64,000 nt of DNA from an uncultured Sulfurovum sp. (GCA_902727915.1 CACVAU010000055.1:34597-98596); one strand, 5' to 3'. Positions 45,049-55,204 are shown, counted from the stretch's first letter. Program-made: numbers and translations. Notes: generated by a model from the letters alone, not told the origin.

Positions 45049-45287
45049 TGACAGCTATTGTAAACATATTTTTAAAAGAAGGTGTACTTGATCCTCAAGG
45101 AAAAGCCATCCATCATGCATTGGATGCACTTAACTTTGAGGGTATTGAAGATGTTCGTATGGGGAAACAAATTGTGTTAAAACTCACTTCTAACAATAAA
45201 GAAGATGCACTTAAAGAAGTTGAAAAAATGGCTGAGGATATTTTAGCCAATACGGTGATTGAAGATTACAAAATAGAGTTAGTATAA
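45048..45287 (+). CDS. purS: Phosphoribosylformylglycinamidine synthase, PurS subunit
   Basis: A 79-residue PurS with the usual pattern LKEGVLDPQGKAIHHAL at the start and YKIELV at the end. It bridges PurQ and PurL in the FGAM synthase complex and helps pass ammonia. It is set between purC and purQ with one-base overlaps on both sides. PurL is not in the window. Confidence 0.95.
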   Translation: MTAIVNIFLKEGVLDPQGKAIHHALDALNFEGIEDVRMGKQIVLKLTSNNKEDALKEVEKMAEDILANTVIEDYKIELV

Positions 45288-45961
45288 TGAAACACGTAGC
45301 AATTCTACAATTTCCTGGTACTAACTGTGACCTCGATACTAAGTATGCTTTTGAAAAATTAGGTTGTACAACAACGGTGGTCTGGCATAAAGAGACTAAA
45401 CTTCCAGACAATACCGACTTAGTCATTGTACCTGGAGGCTTCTCTTATGGTGACTACCTACGTTCAGGTGCCATTGCTCAATTTTCACCAATAATGCAAA
45501 CTGTAATTGATTTTGCTAATAATGACGGTAAAGTTTTAGGTATCTGTAATGGCTTCCAAATTTTAACAGAAGTAGGACTACTCCCTGGTGCTTTAAAAAG
45601 AAATATTGGTCTTCACTTTATTTCTAAATTTCAAACATTAAAAATTGTTAATAATAATAATAATTTTTTACAAAAATGTGAAAAAAATGAAATTGTTAAT
45701 ATTCCAATTGCTCATGCAGACGGAAATTACTATATTGATAAAGAGGGTTTTAAAAAACTTGAAGAAAATGAACAAATTTTATTACGATACTCAGATGAAA
45801 AAGGTGAACCAATTGTTGTTAATGGTTCCATAACTTCAATTGCTGGTGTTTGTAATACAAATAAAAATGTATTTGGTCTCATGCCTCATCCTGAACGTGC
45901 TTTGGAAAACATTTTAGGTTCTGATGATGGCATTAAAATGCTTTCAGGACTCATAGCTTAA
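45287..45961 (+). CDS. purQ: Phosphoribosylformylglycinamidine synthase, glutamine amidotransferase subunit
   Basis: A 224-residue class I glutaminase. The nucleophile C87 sits in GICNGFQ and the His/Glu pair in MPHPERALE near the C-terminus. GGFSYGDYLRSGAIA (50-64) is the PurQ signature. It supplies ammonia to PurL for FGAM synthesis, in an operon with purC and purS. Confidence 0.96.
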   Translation: MKHVAILQFPGTNCDLDTKYAFEKLGCTTTVVWHKETKLPDNTDLVIVPGGFSYGDYLRSGAIAQFSPIMQTVIDFANNDGKVLGICNGFQILTEVGLLPGALKRNIGLHFISKFQTLKIVNNNNNFLQKCEKNEIVNIPIAHADGNYYIDKEGFKKLEENEQILLRYSDEKGEPIVVNGSITSIAGVCNTNKNVFGLMPHPERALENILGSDDGIKMLSGLIA

Positions 45962-46968
45962 TGAAAATTGTCATTACTTTTTTATTAGCCCTAATCACAG
46001 GTCTGTTTGCGGGGGAAGTAGAATATAGCTACGTTCCCAAAAAAGTATATGAAAAACAAGTTTTTCCAATTAGTTTTTTAACAACAAGTAATGAAAGCAT
46101 CTCGTTTGAATTTCAAGGTAATAAAAAACCTGTTTTGAATGAACCTGTTATTATTCAAAATGGTTCTAAAACTTTTTATACCTTCTATTTTAAAACCACA
46201 GAAAAACTTTTTTCTATTCCCAAAGTGATTGTAAAAATTAATGGTCATCAAAAAATACTAACAGGTCTTCAAATACCTGTCAAAAAAATACCTCAACATA
46301 AAAACTTTTCAGGGGTTATTGGTTCGGAACTCAAAATTAAAAATCACCAAGTTTCAGTATATGATGGTAAAACCAATCTGATCGCCATTGCACTTGAAGC
46401 ACATGATGCAAACTTAGAAGATATTTACATCCCTTCAGCACTCAAAGATGGAATAGAAAATGCAAAACGTAATGGTTCAAAAATGGAAATTCACTACTAC
46501 ATTGTATTACCAACAGAACAAAAAAACTTAGATTTTAGTTATTTTGACACCATAAAAGAAACTTTTGTAGAAAAAAGTATTCCCATAAAGTTACAAGATG
46601 GTTCAGTTGCTGCACAAACAGACTTAAACCCCAAAGATGATAGTTTTGAAGCGTTAAAAAAGTACACCCTCCTTAGCCTCTCTATCTTATTTGTGTTACT
46701 TTTTTTGTGGAAAAAGGACTTTTTCTACTTAATAATGGCCTTAATAGCAGCTGCTATTTTATTAACATTTTATACAGCTTTGGCAACGGTTTGTGTCAAA
46801 GAGGGTTCTCCCCTTTACATTATACCAACCTCTAACAGCTCAACAAGCATTCATATTGACCAAAAATTTAAAACGACCAAACTTGCTGAACGTAATGAGT
46901 TTGTTAAAATTGAATATAAAAATGGAACCGTAGGATGGATTAAACATGAAGACCTTTGCCAAGATTAG
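45961..46968 (+). CDS. Exported membrane protein with C-terminal SH3-like domain, unknown role
   Basis: A 335-residue protein with a signal peptide (1-17). A beta-rich periplasmic region of about 215 residues recalls BatD-like immunoglobulin-type repeats. Two closely spaced membrane helices (about 232-275) follow, then an SH3-like domain with GSPLYIIPTSNS and VGWIKHEDLC. From memory a protein of unknown role occupies the same slot between purQ and plsC in Campylobacter. It starts on the base of the purQ stop and overlaps plsC by 23 bases. Confidence 0.75.
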   Translation: MKIVITFLLALITGLFAGEVEYSYVPKKVYEKQVFPISFLTTSNESISFEFQGNKKPVLNEPVIIQNGSKTFYTFYFKTTEKLFSIPKVIVKINGHQKILTGLQIPVKKIPQHKNFSGVIGSELKIKNHQVSVYDGKTNLIAIALEAHDANLEDIYIPSALKDGIENAKRNGSKMEIHYYIVLPTEQKNLDFSYFDTIKETFVEKSIPIKLQDGSVAAQTDLNPKDDSFEALKKYTLLSLSILFVLLFLWKKDFFYLIMALIAAAILLTFYTALATVCVKEGSPLYIIPTSNSSTSIHIDQKFKTTKLAERNEFVKIEYKNGTVGWIKHEDLCQD

Positions 46969-47659
46969 ATTTTATTATGGTGCTGCTACCATCTCTTTCA
47001 TAGCAGCTGTAATAATGGTACCACTTATGATAACTTTTCCTAAAAAAAGATCAGGTATTCTTCACTATTGGAATAAGATTATTATCTTTTTCCTTGGTGG
47101 TAAAATCATGTCTCACGGAAAAAGAGACAACTCAGTGGACATGTTTATTTCAAATCATCAAGGTATTATTGACATTGTTTCACTTGAAGCTGATTATAAT
47201 ACCAATATTCGTTGGGTAGCCAAAAAACAGCTCTTTGATGCACCATGGTTTGGATACTTACTCAAACTACCTAATATGATAGAAGTAGACAGAGAAAATA
47301 AAACAGGACTGGTAAAACTTTTACGTGACACAAGAGAGACCTTAGAAGGTGATGTCAAAAGAATTATTAGTATATTTCCAGAAGGAACGAGAACAGACCA
47401 GCAAGAATTATTAGACTTTAAAGGTGGAACCAAAATTATAGCTGAAAAATTTGAGCTTACTATCCAACCAATTATTATTACTAATAGTAAAAAATTGCTC
47501 AATGAGCATGATAAAACAGCACACAACGCAACTGTTCACATCAACTACTTAAAACCATTTAAAGTATCCAAAAAAAATAAAGAATGGTATGATGAACTTA
47601 AAAGTACAATGCAAACATGCATTGATAACGAATACAATCAACATAAAAGAGAACGATAA
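46946..47659 (+). CDS. plsC: 1-acyl-sn-glycerol-3-phosphate acyltransferase
   Basis: A 237-residue inner-membrane enzyme that acylates lysophosphatidate to phosphatidate. The catalytic NH-x4-D motif is N70-H71...D76, and the substrate-binding motif is FPEGTR near 144-150. A membrane helix lies at about 12-32. It overlaps the preceding gene. The order purQ, SH3 protein, plsC is a conserved epsilonproteobacterial block. Confidence 0.93.
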   Translation: MKTFAKIRFYYGAATISFIAAVIMVPLMITFPKKRSGILHYWNKIIIFFLGGKIMSHGKRDNSVDMFISNHQGIIDIVSLEADYNTNIRWVAKKQLFDAPWFGYLLKLPNMIEVDRENKTGLVKLLRDTRETLEGDVKRIISIFPEGTRTDQQELLDFKGGTKIIAEKFELTIQPIIITNSKKLLNEHDKTAHNATVHINYLKPFKVSKKNKEWYDELKSTMQTCIDNEYNQHKRER

Positions 47660-47947
47660 ATGAATAAAGATGACATCTTAGAAGAAGAAACACCATTAAA
47701 AAATGAAGTAGAGAATCATATTAGAAAATTGGTTCATCCCCTTAAGGAGGAAGATGAACTCAAAGCTATTTTAAAAGTCAAGCTCACAAAAAAAGAATTC
47801 AAAGTCCTAAGTACTTGGGCTAATAACCTTGACATTGACACACTAAAAGAAAAATTAGATATGAATGAAGAACGTTATGGAAACTTGTCAGTAAAGTTAA
47901 TAAAAAAACTTAACCAAGAAAAAATAAAACAAGCCCTATGTCACTAA
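47660..47947 (+). CDS. Small helical protein, possibly HTH-like, unknown role
   Basis: A 95-residue acidic then basic protein with no signal peptide. Residues about 40-90 (LTKKEFKVLSTWANNLDIDTLKEKL, then KLIKKLNQEK) have the rhythm of a sigma-region-4-like helix-turn-helix, but this is inference. It directly follows plsC and converges on rpoD. AACGATAAATG gives only a weak ribosome site, so it probably depends on coupling. Confidence 0.55.
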   Translation: MNKDDILEEETPLKNEVENHIRKLVHPLKEEDELKAILKVKLTKKEFKVLSTWANNLDIDTLKEKLDMNEERYGNLSVKLIKKLNQEKIKQALCH

Positions 47948-47951
47948 ACAT

Positions 47952-47975
47952 ACATAGGGGATTATCCCTCTATGT
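47952..47975. terminator. Hairpin between plsC operon and rpoD, overlapping the rpoD stop
   Basis: ACATAG-GGG-A (47952-47961) pairs with T-CCC-(bulged T)-CTATGT (47965-47975). The loop is TTA, which is the rpoD stop codon itself (47962-47964, minus strand). It can end transcription from both sides, though U runs are short. Confidence 0.55.
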
Positions 47976-49824
47976 AATTCTTTAGCTTACGTCCTACTCT
48001 TGGGTGTTTTAACTTTTTAATCGCAGAAGATTCAATCTGACGTACACGCTCACGTGTTACTCTAAGCTCTTTTCCAATCTCTTCAAGTGTTCTATCACTC
48101 TCATCAGAAAGAAGACCAAAACGCATTCGTATAACAGCCTTTTCGCGCTCATTTAATTGATCAAGTACTTCATCAATTTGATTATTTAAATCATCATTAA
48201 GTACAGCATCTGAAGGACTCACCGTCTCTTTATCTTCAATAAAGTCACCAAATCGTCCATCATCTTCATCACCAACTGGCGTTTCAAGACTGACAGGTTC
48301 TTTCGTAATTTTAATTACATTTTTAACTTTGTCTACTGATAAGCCAACCTCTTTAGCAATTGTGTCTAAATCTGGCTCTTTCCCTGTCTCCTGAAGACCT
48401 TTTCTAATAATTTTATTAATTCTATTAATCGTCTCAATCATATGAATTGGGATACGAATCGTACGTGCTTGATCTGCAATGGCACGAGAAATAGCTTGAC
48501 GAATCCACCAAGTAGCATAAGTAGAAAATTTATACCCTTTTTGATACTCAAATTTATCAACAGCTTTCATAAGACCAATGTTACCCTCTTGTATAAGATC
48601 AAGGAATGGTAAGCCACGATTCGTGTAACGCTTAGCAATAGACACAACCAAACGTAAGTTAGACTTAGCCATTCTTGTTTTAGCTATTTCAGAACGTTTT
48701 TTACCACGACGAATTTGTCCTAAAATTTCTTCTAATTTTTCAGGATCAAGATTAAAACTATCTTTACTTGCTTCTCTTGTTTCATAAAGCTTTTTAATTT
48801 CAACATAGGTACTTACCATGGTTGTTTCAGGTACAGCATCTGTAATATCTTCTTTGTCCATTTCTAAAATATTTTCTAAGATACCAGCATGGTTCTCTTT
48901 TAATGCATCATTAAAAAGAGGCAACTTGTATTCTAAACGCTTAAGCTCTTTTTCAAAACCATCATCACTCTTAAGTGCTGTTTCCATTGCTTTAACAAGC
49001 TCATTAATAAGCTTGGAAGTTGGTCCTAAATCAATCAATGCTAATTTTTGCTGTTGTTTTTTAAAAGCTACTCTCATTTGTTCATGCATGATTTTTTCAA
49101 GATCATCAGCACTTTCTTCAAGTGTTATGTCCAGTTCATCACGACTCTTCATCCACTCTTTTTTAGCTTTTTCAAGTGCCTTAAATGAAGAAACAACTTG
49201 CTTGACACGCTTATCTGCGACCTTATCAGTAGAAGATGTTTTTTCGTCATTATCCGTAGTTGGGGTATCAACTTTATCTTCAGCATCTTCTTTCTCGTCT
49301 TCAAAACTTTTAAATAGTTCTTTCACACGACGTTCTCTATTTAAAAGAGGTCCTTTATAATTTAAAATATAATCAATAAGATAAGGAACAGAACAGATAG
49401 CATCTAAAATGACATCTTCACCTGCTTCAATCTCTCTACTTAAAAAAACTTCTTCATCTTTAGTAAGTAAAGGAATTTTACCCATTTCACGAAGATACAT
49501 ACGTACAGGAGAATCCGAGCGACTCCACTCTAAAAGTTCTTTCTCTTTTAAAAAGTCAAAACCTTCAGATTCACCACTTTCCATCTCTTTCAATCTATTT
49601 TCTTCACGTTTTTTCTTTTCTGAAATTGAAAGAAAGTGAGCATACTCTGAAGAAGTTACTAAGTTAATTTTATGGGTTTGTGAAAGTTTTAGAATTTTTT
49701 TTGCTTGTACAAGTGTTGGTTGTTTATCAAATTCCTTTGCTAAATCCTCAAAGGTAATTAAGTCCGATTTTTTACATTCTTTAAATATTTCGTCTAGTTT
49801 TTTGTTGATGTCTTTTGCAGCCAA
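47962..49824 (-). CDS. rpoD: Primary sigma factor RpoD (sigma-70)
   Basis: A 620-residue housekeeping sigma factor. Region 1.1 lies in the first 80 residues. Region 1.2 contains [13 protein letters not shown] near 100. Region 2 has RFVVSIAK-like [25 protein letters not shown] and [13 protein letters not shown], region 3 HMIETINR, and region 4.2 [20 protein letters not shown]. The acidic non-conserved segment between 1.2 and 2 is about 200 residues. The start is TTG at 49822-49824, with GGAG eight bases upstream. A consensus TATAAT lies about 55 bases upstream. Confidence 0.97.
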   Translation of the reverse strand: MAAKDINKKLDEIFKECKKSDLITFEDLAKEFDKQPTLVQAKKILKLSQTHKINLVTSSEYAHFLSISEKKKREENRLKEMESGESEGFDFLKEKELLEWSRSDSPVRMYLREMGKIPLLTKDEEVFLSREIEAGEDVILDAICSVPYLIDYILNYKGPLLNRERRVKELFKSFEDEKEDAEDKVDTPTTDNDEKTSSTDKVADKRVKQVVSSFKALEKAKKEWMKSRDELDITLEESADDLEKIMHEQMRVAFKKQQQKLALIDLGPTSKLINELVKAMETALKSDDGFEKELKRLEYKLPLFNDALKENHAGILENILEMDKEDITDAVPETTMVSTYVEIKKLYETREASKDSFNLDPEKLEEILGQIRRGKKRSEIAKTRMAKSNLRLVVSIAKRYTNRGLPFLDLIQEGNIGLMKAVDKFEYQKGYKFSTYATWWIRQAISRAIADQARTIRIPIHMIETINRINKIIRKGLQETGKEPDLDTIAKEVGLSVDKVKNVIKITKEPVSLETPVGDEDDGRFGDFIEDKETVSPSDAVLNDDLNNQIDEVLDQLNEREKAVIRMRFGLLSDESDRTLEEIGKELRVTRERVRQIESSAIKKLKHPRVGRKLKNYIEG

Positions 49825-49878
49825 GAGGGAGACTCCTTGTTAGAGTTAATGGTATACTTCAGATACTATTTTTCGTGC

Positions 49879-49884
49879 ATTATA
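49879..49884 (-). promoter_or_regulatory. Probable -10 box for rpoD
   Basis: TATAAT read on the minus strand, in the context CGGTATAATGC, gives a leader of about 48 bases to the TTG start. The rest of the 189-base gap to the DedA gene shows nothing else. Confidence 0.5.
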
Positions 49885-50013
49885 CCGAAATAATTTTAAT
49901 AAGAAATTTTAACTACTATAAAACCCCTAAATTTAACTATTTGTAACCATTTTAGTCTAAAAGTATGCCAAATAAATTTCTAACATACTTTATTTAAACA
50001 TTTCAAAATATTC

Positions 50014-50688
50014 TTACGATTTTTTTCTTGTTAAATGTTCCATTCCGTACCAAATAGTAGCCAATATAGCCAATAAAATAAATACTGGTACCCACCAAGG
50101 ATAAGCATCAATAAAAGTTAAAAACTCTCTAATCTTATCCGTTGAATAATAACTTGTCAACATAATACTTGAAACAAAAATAATAGATGCAAAGATATTG
50201 TAAAAACCAAACTTTTTAAAATCATAACGAGAAAGTGACATCGAAATAGGAATAATGGTTTTAATCCCATACAAATACTTTTGTATAAAGATTGCCAAAA
50301 CACCATACTTTCGCATAATAAGGGTAGCCAAAGCTAATTTTCTTTTATGTTTTTCAAAATAAGGTTTAATCTCCTCTTTTTGATATTTTCCTAAATAAAA
50401 AAGAAACATATCACCCATATAATTAAAAATGATTCCAACGGTTAACGCAACATATAAATTCATTACGCCTAAAGCTGCTGCCATTCCTGCTGCAATAGTC
50501 CAGATAAGTGAACCTCCAAATGAAAAGAAAGCCAATATCATGTATCCGACAATTTGCCACTCTTTAATAAAATCTAAAATATCATCTAACCCATCAATAT
50601 TACTGGTAAGCCAATAAAGAAGTCCTCCAACAATAATAAGTGGAATAAATAGAAATAAATCCTTAGCTTGAAAGTCTGAATTATTCAA
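50014..50688 (-). CDS. DedA-family (SNARE-associated type) membrane protein
   Basis: A 224-residue inner-membrane protein with about five hydrophobic segments. FSFGGSLIWTIAAGMAAALG near 55-75 and MGDMFLFYLGKY near 92-103 match the DedA pattern of G-rich re-entrant helices. Members act in membrane lipid handling, including undecaprenyl-phosphate recycling. It is single on the minus strand, divergent from the AEC gene. Confidence 0.75.
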   Translation of the reverse strand: MNNSDFQAKDLFLFIPLIIVGGLLYWLTSNIDGLDDILDFIKEWQIVGYMILAFFSFGGSLIWTIAAGMAAALGVMNLYVALTVGIIFNYMGDMFLFYLGKYQKEEIKPYFEKHKRKLALATLIMRKYGVLAIFIQKYLYGIKTIIPISMSLSRYDFKKFGFYNIFASIIFVSSIMLTSYYSTDKIREFLTFIDAYPWWVPVFILLAILATIWYGMEHLTRKKS

Positions 50689-50751
50689 AAGTAACCTTTA
50701 ATTTTTTAAAAAATATAGTATCATTTCTTTAAAAAAACAGGCTTAAATATC

Positions 50752-51666
50752 ATGTTTGAAACCTTACTTTCTATTATCTTTGTCTATATCTTCATACTTC
50801 TTGGTTATCTAGCCAAACGAATTTTTAAAGATGAAATAAGTTCTAAAACATTAACACTTTTATCGGTTTATTTTTTACAAACTTTTGTTACTATTTGGGG
50901 TTTCTCTACAGCAAAACTTTCCAGCGAACACCTTTTTGTATCACTCTACTACATTGCTATTATCCTCATCATACTGATGCCCATTTTACTCATTGCTAAA
51001 AAGCTATTTAAAGACCCTAAAGAACGTGCTATTTTTAGCATTGCTGGTTTGGTAGGGAATACGGGCAACATAGGTATTCCTTTGGGTATTGCTCTTTTTG
51101 GTATGGAGTCTGTCATTTATACTACCCTGATTAATATTAGCAATGTTTTTGTTGTTTACATACTTGGCGTTTATATCTATTCACGAGGCTCTTTTTCAAT
51201 TAAAGAATCTCTTTTTAACATTATTAAAATTCCTATTATTCCTGCTTCCATTATTGCCATACTTGTCAATGTCAGTAATATTAATATTGCCCCACAACTT
51301 CAAGAACTTTTTAAAATGGGTGCTTATGCAGGTATGGTTTTACAACTCTTTTTATTGGGTACTTTTTTACATGGTATTCAAATAAAATCTCTAAACATGT
51401 CATTATTTATTGGAATCATGTCTCAAAAATTTATCATCATTCCTCTCATAACTGCTATTATTTTAAGCTTTACTAATTTATCTCTTTTTGTACAAGGCAT
51501 TATTTTAATGGAAATGATGGTGCCTTTAGCCATTGCTAATATTAATCTAGCATCACTTTATAACTGTAAACCTAAAGATGTTACAGCACTTATCATGTGG
51601 AGTACGCTTCTGTTTATCCCTATTTTGTTTATATTATCTAAGGTTCTTAGGGGACTTTATCTTTAA
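50752..51666 (+). CDS. AEC-family transporter (auxin efflux carrier type)
   Basis: A 304-residue permease with about ten helices in two halves. FSIAGLVGNTGNIGIPLGIALFG near 94-116 is the Asn/Gly-rich crossover typical of AEC carriers. Substrates in bacteria are usually small organic acids such as malate; the substrate here is unknown. A second AEC gene lies at 57213. They are not close paralogues by eye. Confidence 0.85.
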   Translation: MFETLLSIIFVYIFILLGYLAKRIFKDEISSKTLTLLSVYFLQTFVTIWGFSTAKLSSEHLFVSLYYIAIILIILMPILLIAKKLFKDPKERAIFSIAGLVGNTGNIGIPLGIALFGMESVIYTTLINISNVFVVYILGVYIYSRGSFSIKESLFNIIKIPIIPASIIAILVNVSNINIAPQLQELFKMGAYAGMVLQLFLLGTFLHGIQIKSLNMSLFIGIMSQKFIIIPLITAIILSFTNLSLFVQGIILMEMMVPLAIANINLASLYNCKPKDVTALIMWSTLLFIPILFILSKVLRGLYL

Positions 51667-51734
51667 TAGCCATGATTATGCTTTTCTTTTACAGCTTTTT
51701 ACGTAAAAAACACCTTTTATGAGTATAATTAGCC

Positions 51735-52697
51735 ATGAGTAAAGTTTTAAATATCATTAATGGTGATGCTTGTATTAATATGTTAAAAGAAGCCAACATG
51801 CAGGGTGATTTTTTAGCTTGGAAAGATTTTTTACATGAAGGTCCAGTTCCCACACACTTATCGTTAACAGAACTTTCAAAAGTACGTGCTAGGTTTATTG
51901 CTGATTTTGGATTGGGTACCTTTGATGAAATATATTTAGATTTTTTACAACGTAATAAAACACTTTTAAACTACCAACTATATGATAAAATCATACTTTG
52001 GTTTGAACATGACCTTTATGACCAACTACAACTTTTACAAATTCTCTCTTGGTTTTCAGAACAAAATTTAGACACAATAACTCTAACCCTTATTTGTACC
52101 AACAATTATTTAGGTGAATCTTCACCCCAACAACTCAAGAAACTTTTACGTTATGAAGTCCCCATTGTAGACAAACATCTTCATCTCGCCAAAGAAGCTT
52201 GGCTTAGTTTTGGTAAAGAAAATCCCCAAGAATTTTCTCAACTTTTAAACAGATCCACAGCCATTTTACCTTTTTTAAAAGCTGCCATTTTCCGAATGCT
52301 TGAAGAGTACCCTAGTACCAAGTATGGACTCTCTCGTAGTGAGTATCAAGCCTTACTCATTATTTCTAATGGTATCAATAATAAAATTGATATTTTCATT
52401 AAATACCAAAGTTTTGAAGAAAGAAAATTTATGGGAGATGTTATCTTTTGGAAAATTTTAGATACTTTTGAACAGTATAAAGTCATTAAAAAACATGAAG
52501 AAAAATTCAGCATTACCCCTTTAGGTAAACGCTTACTAGAAGGTGAAATTAACTGGATAACGCTTAAAAACCTTCAACGTCATATAGGAGGTGTTAACGT
52601 TAACAATGATAACTTATGGTGCTGGGACATGGAAAACAAAGAAATTAAAAAATATTACTATTCAAAAACCTTAAAATCCTTATTAAAAGTAAAATAA
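51735..52697 (+). CDS. DUF1835-domain protein
   Basis: A 320-residue soluble protein. It opens with LNIINGDACINMLKEANMQGDFLAWKDFLHEGPVP, the DUF1835 signature, and has a helical C-terminal part with a winged-helix-like KFSITPLGKRLLEG near 255-268. Function is not established. TATAAT lies six bases before the ATG, an unusual position. Its end overlaps the convergent DUF58 gene by 15 bases. Confidence 0.75.
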   Translation: MSKVLNIINGDACINMLKEANMQGDFLAWKDFLHEGPVPTHLSLTELSKVRARFIADFGLGTFDEIYLDFLQRNKTLLNYQLYDKIILWFEHDLYDQLQLLQILSWFSEQNLDTITLTLICTNNYLGESSPQQLKKLLRYEVPIVDKHLHLAKEAWLSFGKENPQEFSQLLNRSTAILPFLKAAIFRMLEEYPSTKYGLSRSEYQALLIISNGINNKIDIFIKYQSFEERKFMGDVIFWKILDTFEQYKVIKKHEEKFSITPLGKRLLEGEINWITLKNLQRHIGGVNVNNDNLWCWDMENKEIKKYYYSKTLKSLLKVK

Positions 52698-53501
52698 CTG
52701 CTCTAATTTTTCATAGACTTCTGAAACTTCATATACTTTAATATATTTAATATTATGTTGATTAAAATGAGCATATAGCTTTTCATCATGTGCTTTCAGC
52801 TTTTGTACATAATAGACCAAAGCTTTTTTGGACAAAGAGTTTGAGATTTTGCTATTAGCCAAAGGATTTATTAAAGCTGTATCTGAATCCACAACAGGAT
52901 TTTCTTCCCATTTATCACGTACCATAATCACATAAAGCTCATGCTTTTGTGCCAAAACAGATAAATCAATGTCATCTAAAAAATCACCAACCACAAAAAA
53001 AAGGCTCTTTTTCTCTTGAAGTTTCAATAATACATTCTCTATATTTTCATAGTCTAACTGTAAACCTAAAGGTTCTATACTTCCAAATAATGATAATATC
53101 GGTTCGAGAGCATCAAGGCTTTTTTGGGCTTCATAATTTTTGATTTCTTTACCAATGCTAAAAAAGGCTGAAAATAGATTATTAGTGCTTAGGCTTGAAT
53201 ACGCTAAAAAAGTTAAAATATAAGTCATTAATGCCTGTTTTTCACCAATCACACAACGACCATCAACTAACATCGCAACCTGTACAGAAAGTTCTCGTTC
53301 TTCATGCATTTTCTTAACATAAAGTTCATTAGACTTAGCAGAATTAATCCACGAAATATAACGAATATCATCTGAACTTTCATAAGATCTTAACTCTGAA
53401 AAATCATAACCTAAACCTAGAAACCGTGTAAAGTTTCCTCCTTGAAGATGAGTATAAACATCCTCTTTGGCTTTTAAAACAATGCTTTCAAATTCTTGCA
53501 T
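52683..53501 (-). CDS. DUF58-domain protein (MoxR partner)
   Basis: A 272-residue soluble protein with DFSELRSYESSDDIRYISWINSAKSNELYVK near 28-58, the DUF58 core, followed by a von Willebrand A-like fold (AMLVDGR near 77). DUF58 proteins are encoded next to MoxR ATPases and are thought to be their adaptors in assembly or maturation of complexes. Its ATG overlaps the moxR stop by one base. Confidence 0.88.
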   Translation of the reverse strand: MQEFESIVLKAKEDVYTHLQGGNFTRFLGLGYDFSELRSYESSDDIRYISWINSAKSNELYVKKMHEERELSVQVAMLVDGRCVIGEKQALMTYILTFLAYSSLSTNNLFSAFFSIGKEIKNYEAQKSLDALEPILSLFGSIEPLGLQLDYENIENVLLKLQEKKSLFFVVGDFLDDIDLSVLAQKHELYVIMVRDKWEENPVVDSDTALINPLANSKISNSLSKKALVYYVQKLKAHDEKLYAHFNQHNIKYIKVYEVSEVYEKLEQLFYF

Positions 53502-54424
53502 TATGGTATTTCTATCGACTCAATAATATTTTTTAAAACCTCATCAACAACAATACCTTTTGCACGTGCTTCATAAGAAAGTCCCACACGATGTCTCAAT
53601 ACAGGATAAACCATTGCTAAAACATCCACAGGACTAACAAAAGATTTTTCAGCCAAATAAGCATGAGCCTTAACAGCTTTATAAAGATCTATGGATGCTC
53701 TCGGACTCACACCATAACGCAATTGAGTATTTTTCTTACGTGTGGCTCGTACTAAAGAAACAATATACTTTTCTACTTCAGCATCTATATGTAAAGCAGT
53801 TATCTCTTCTGAAATCATTTCTAGCTCTTCAACACTTAAAATAGCCAAAACTGCGTTAGAACTTTTAGTAGCAATCCGTCGCATAATTTCCAATTCCTCA
53901 ATTGCACTGTTATGCTCTACCTCTAATTTCATCATAAAACGATCAAGCTGTGCTTCTGGTAAACGGTACACACCCTCTTGCTCTAATGGATTTTGTGTCG
54001 CCATAACCATAAAAGGATGAGGCAATACAAAACTTTCTGAACCAATAGTCACTTGTCGTTCTTGCATCGCTTCTAGTAAAGCTGATTGCACCTTAGAAGG
54101 ACTTCGATTAATCTCATCAGCTAAAAGAAGTTGCGTAAAAATAGGACCTTTTTTAATCTTAAAACGGTTATTCTGAGGGTCATATATCTCAGCACCAATA
54201 ATATCTGAAGGCAATAAATCAGGGGTAAATTGCACCCGATGAAAGTCCAATTCTAACGCAGAAGATAAAGCCTTAACTGTTGTGGTCTTAGCTAAACCAG
54301 GAACACCTTCTACTAAAACATGTCCTTTACAAAAAAGCCCAATTAATAAACCATCAATCATTGACTCTTGACCTACAACAACTTTAGCTATTTCTTGCTT
54401 TAGAGCTTTTATTTTATTTTGCAT
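53501..54424 (-). CDS. MoxR-family AAA+ ATPase
   Basis: A 307-residue AAA+ chaperone-like ATPase. Walker A is GVPGLAKT (40-47), Walker B is LLLADEINRSPSKVQSALLEAM near 100-120, and sensor 1 lies in MATQNPLEQEG. The ATG at 54422-54424 has AAAGGA upstream and is preferred over the TTG five codons earlier. It forms a two-gene unit with DUF58. No batA/batB-type VWA genes follow, so the target is unknown. Confidence 0.93.
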   Translation of the reverse strand: MQNKIKALKQEIAKVVVGQESMIDGLLIGLFCKGHVLVEGVPGLAKTTTVKALSSALELDFHRVQFTPDLLPSDIIGAEIYDPQNNRFKIKKGPIFTQLLLADEINRSPSKVQSALLEAMQERQVTIGSESFVLPHPFMVMATQNPLEQEGVYRLPEAQLDRFMMKLEVEHNSAIEELEIMRRIATKSSNAVLAILSVEELEMISEEITALHIDAEVEKYIVSLVRATRKKNTQLRYGVSPRASIDLYKAVKAHAYLAEKSFVSPVDVLAMVYPVLRHRVGLSYEARAKGIVVDEVLKNIIESIEIP

Positions 54425-54452
54425 TTTTTCCTTTCTCAATTATGCTCAAAAT

Positions 54453-54473
54453 GTGGGTCAAAACCTACCCTAC
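54453..54473 (-). repeat. REP-like element upstream of moxR
   Basis: On the minus strand GTAG (54473-54470) is followed by GGTAGGT, a short loop and ACCCAC, an imperfect hairpin. It is the same architecture as the elements at 12776, 58124, 58220 and 59528. It lies in the 45-base gap between ubiE and moxR. Confidence 0.5.
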
Positions 54474-55204
54474 ATTGGTTTTTGAGCAATTAATAAAGTA
54501 GAGATGCCCATTGAAAAACTTTTAGTGTATTGCATTTTTAAGCCTACAGACTCTAACTCTTTTTCTAACATTTTTGTGGTTAAGAACTCTTCAATTGAAT
54601 CAGGTAAATATTTATAAGCTGCATAATTTTTAGAAATCAGCCCACCCACTCTGGGGAGTATTTTTTTCATACCAAAATCAACCATTTTAGAAATAAACCC
54701 TACTTTTTCTTGTTTGGTAAACTCTAAAATCACAACCAAACCACCTGGTTTTAAAGCCCTATAAAACTCTTCTAAGGCTTCTACTCTGTCCACAACATTA
54801 CGAATACCATAAGAAATAGAGATAATTTCTGTTGAAGCATCTTCTACTGGTAAGTCTTGGGCTTTTCCTTCTTTAAACGTTGCAAAATCTATCTTTTCAC
54901 GAGCCACATCAAGCATACCTACAGAAGGGTCAATTCCCACATAACGCTTTACCTCAACATCATGTTTCTCTGCATATTCCTTCCAAAACATCAGTAAATC
55001 ACCTGTTCCACACGCCACATCCGTTAATTGTTCGACCTGCTTAGTTCCTAAAATTTCATAAGCTTTATCACAACCTTTTCGTCGCCATTGCTTGTCAATT
55101 CCCATACTTAAGACTCTATTTGCTAGGTCATAGGTTGAGGCAATGTCATCAAACATACCTACGATTTTATCTTGCTTTTGTTGTTTCTCTATTTGATTTT
55201 CCAA
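54470..55204 (-). CDS. ubiE: Menaquinone/demethylmenaquinone C-methyltransferase
   Basis: A 244-residue SAM methyltransferase with MFDDIASTYDLANRVLS (17-33), the UbiE/MenG signature, motif I VACGTGDL (63-70), and LEFTKQEK near 150. It methylates demethylmenaquinone, the last step of menaquinone synthesis, consistent with mqnF in this genome. The start is TTG at 55202-55204, with GGAGA eight bases upstream. The stop region reaches into a REP-like element. Confidence 0.9.
   Translation of the reverse strand: MENQIEKQQKQDKIVGMFDDIASTYDLANRVLSMGIDKQWRRKGCDKAYEILGTKQVEQLTDVACGTGDLLMFWKEYAEKHDVEVKRYVGIDPSVGMLDVAREKIDFATFKEGKAQDLPVEDASTEIISISYGIRNVVDRVEALEEFYRALKPGGLVVILEFTKQEKVGFISKMVDFGMKKILPRVGGLISKNYAAYKYLPDSIEEFLTTKMLEKELESVGLKMQYTKSFSMGISTLLIAQKPM

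Noticed and set aside
48818..49360. 180-codon plus-strand frame
   Set aside because: Antisense to the acidic middle of rpoD; very Ser-rich low-complexity translation and no ribosome site.
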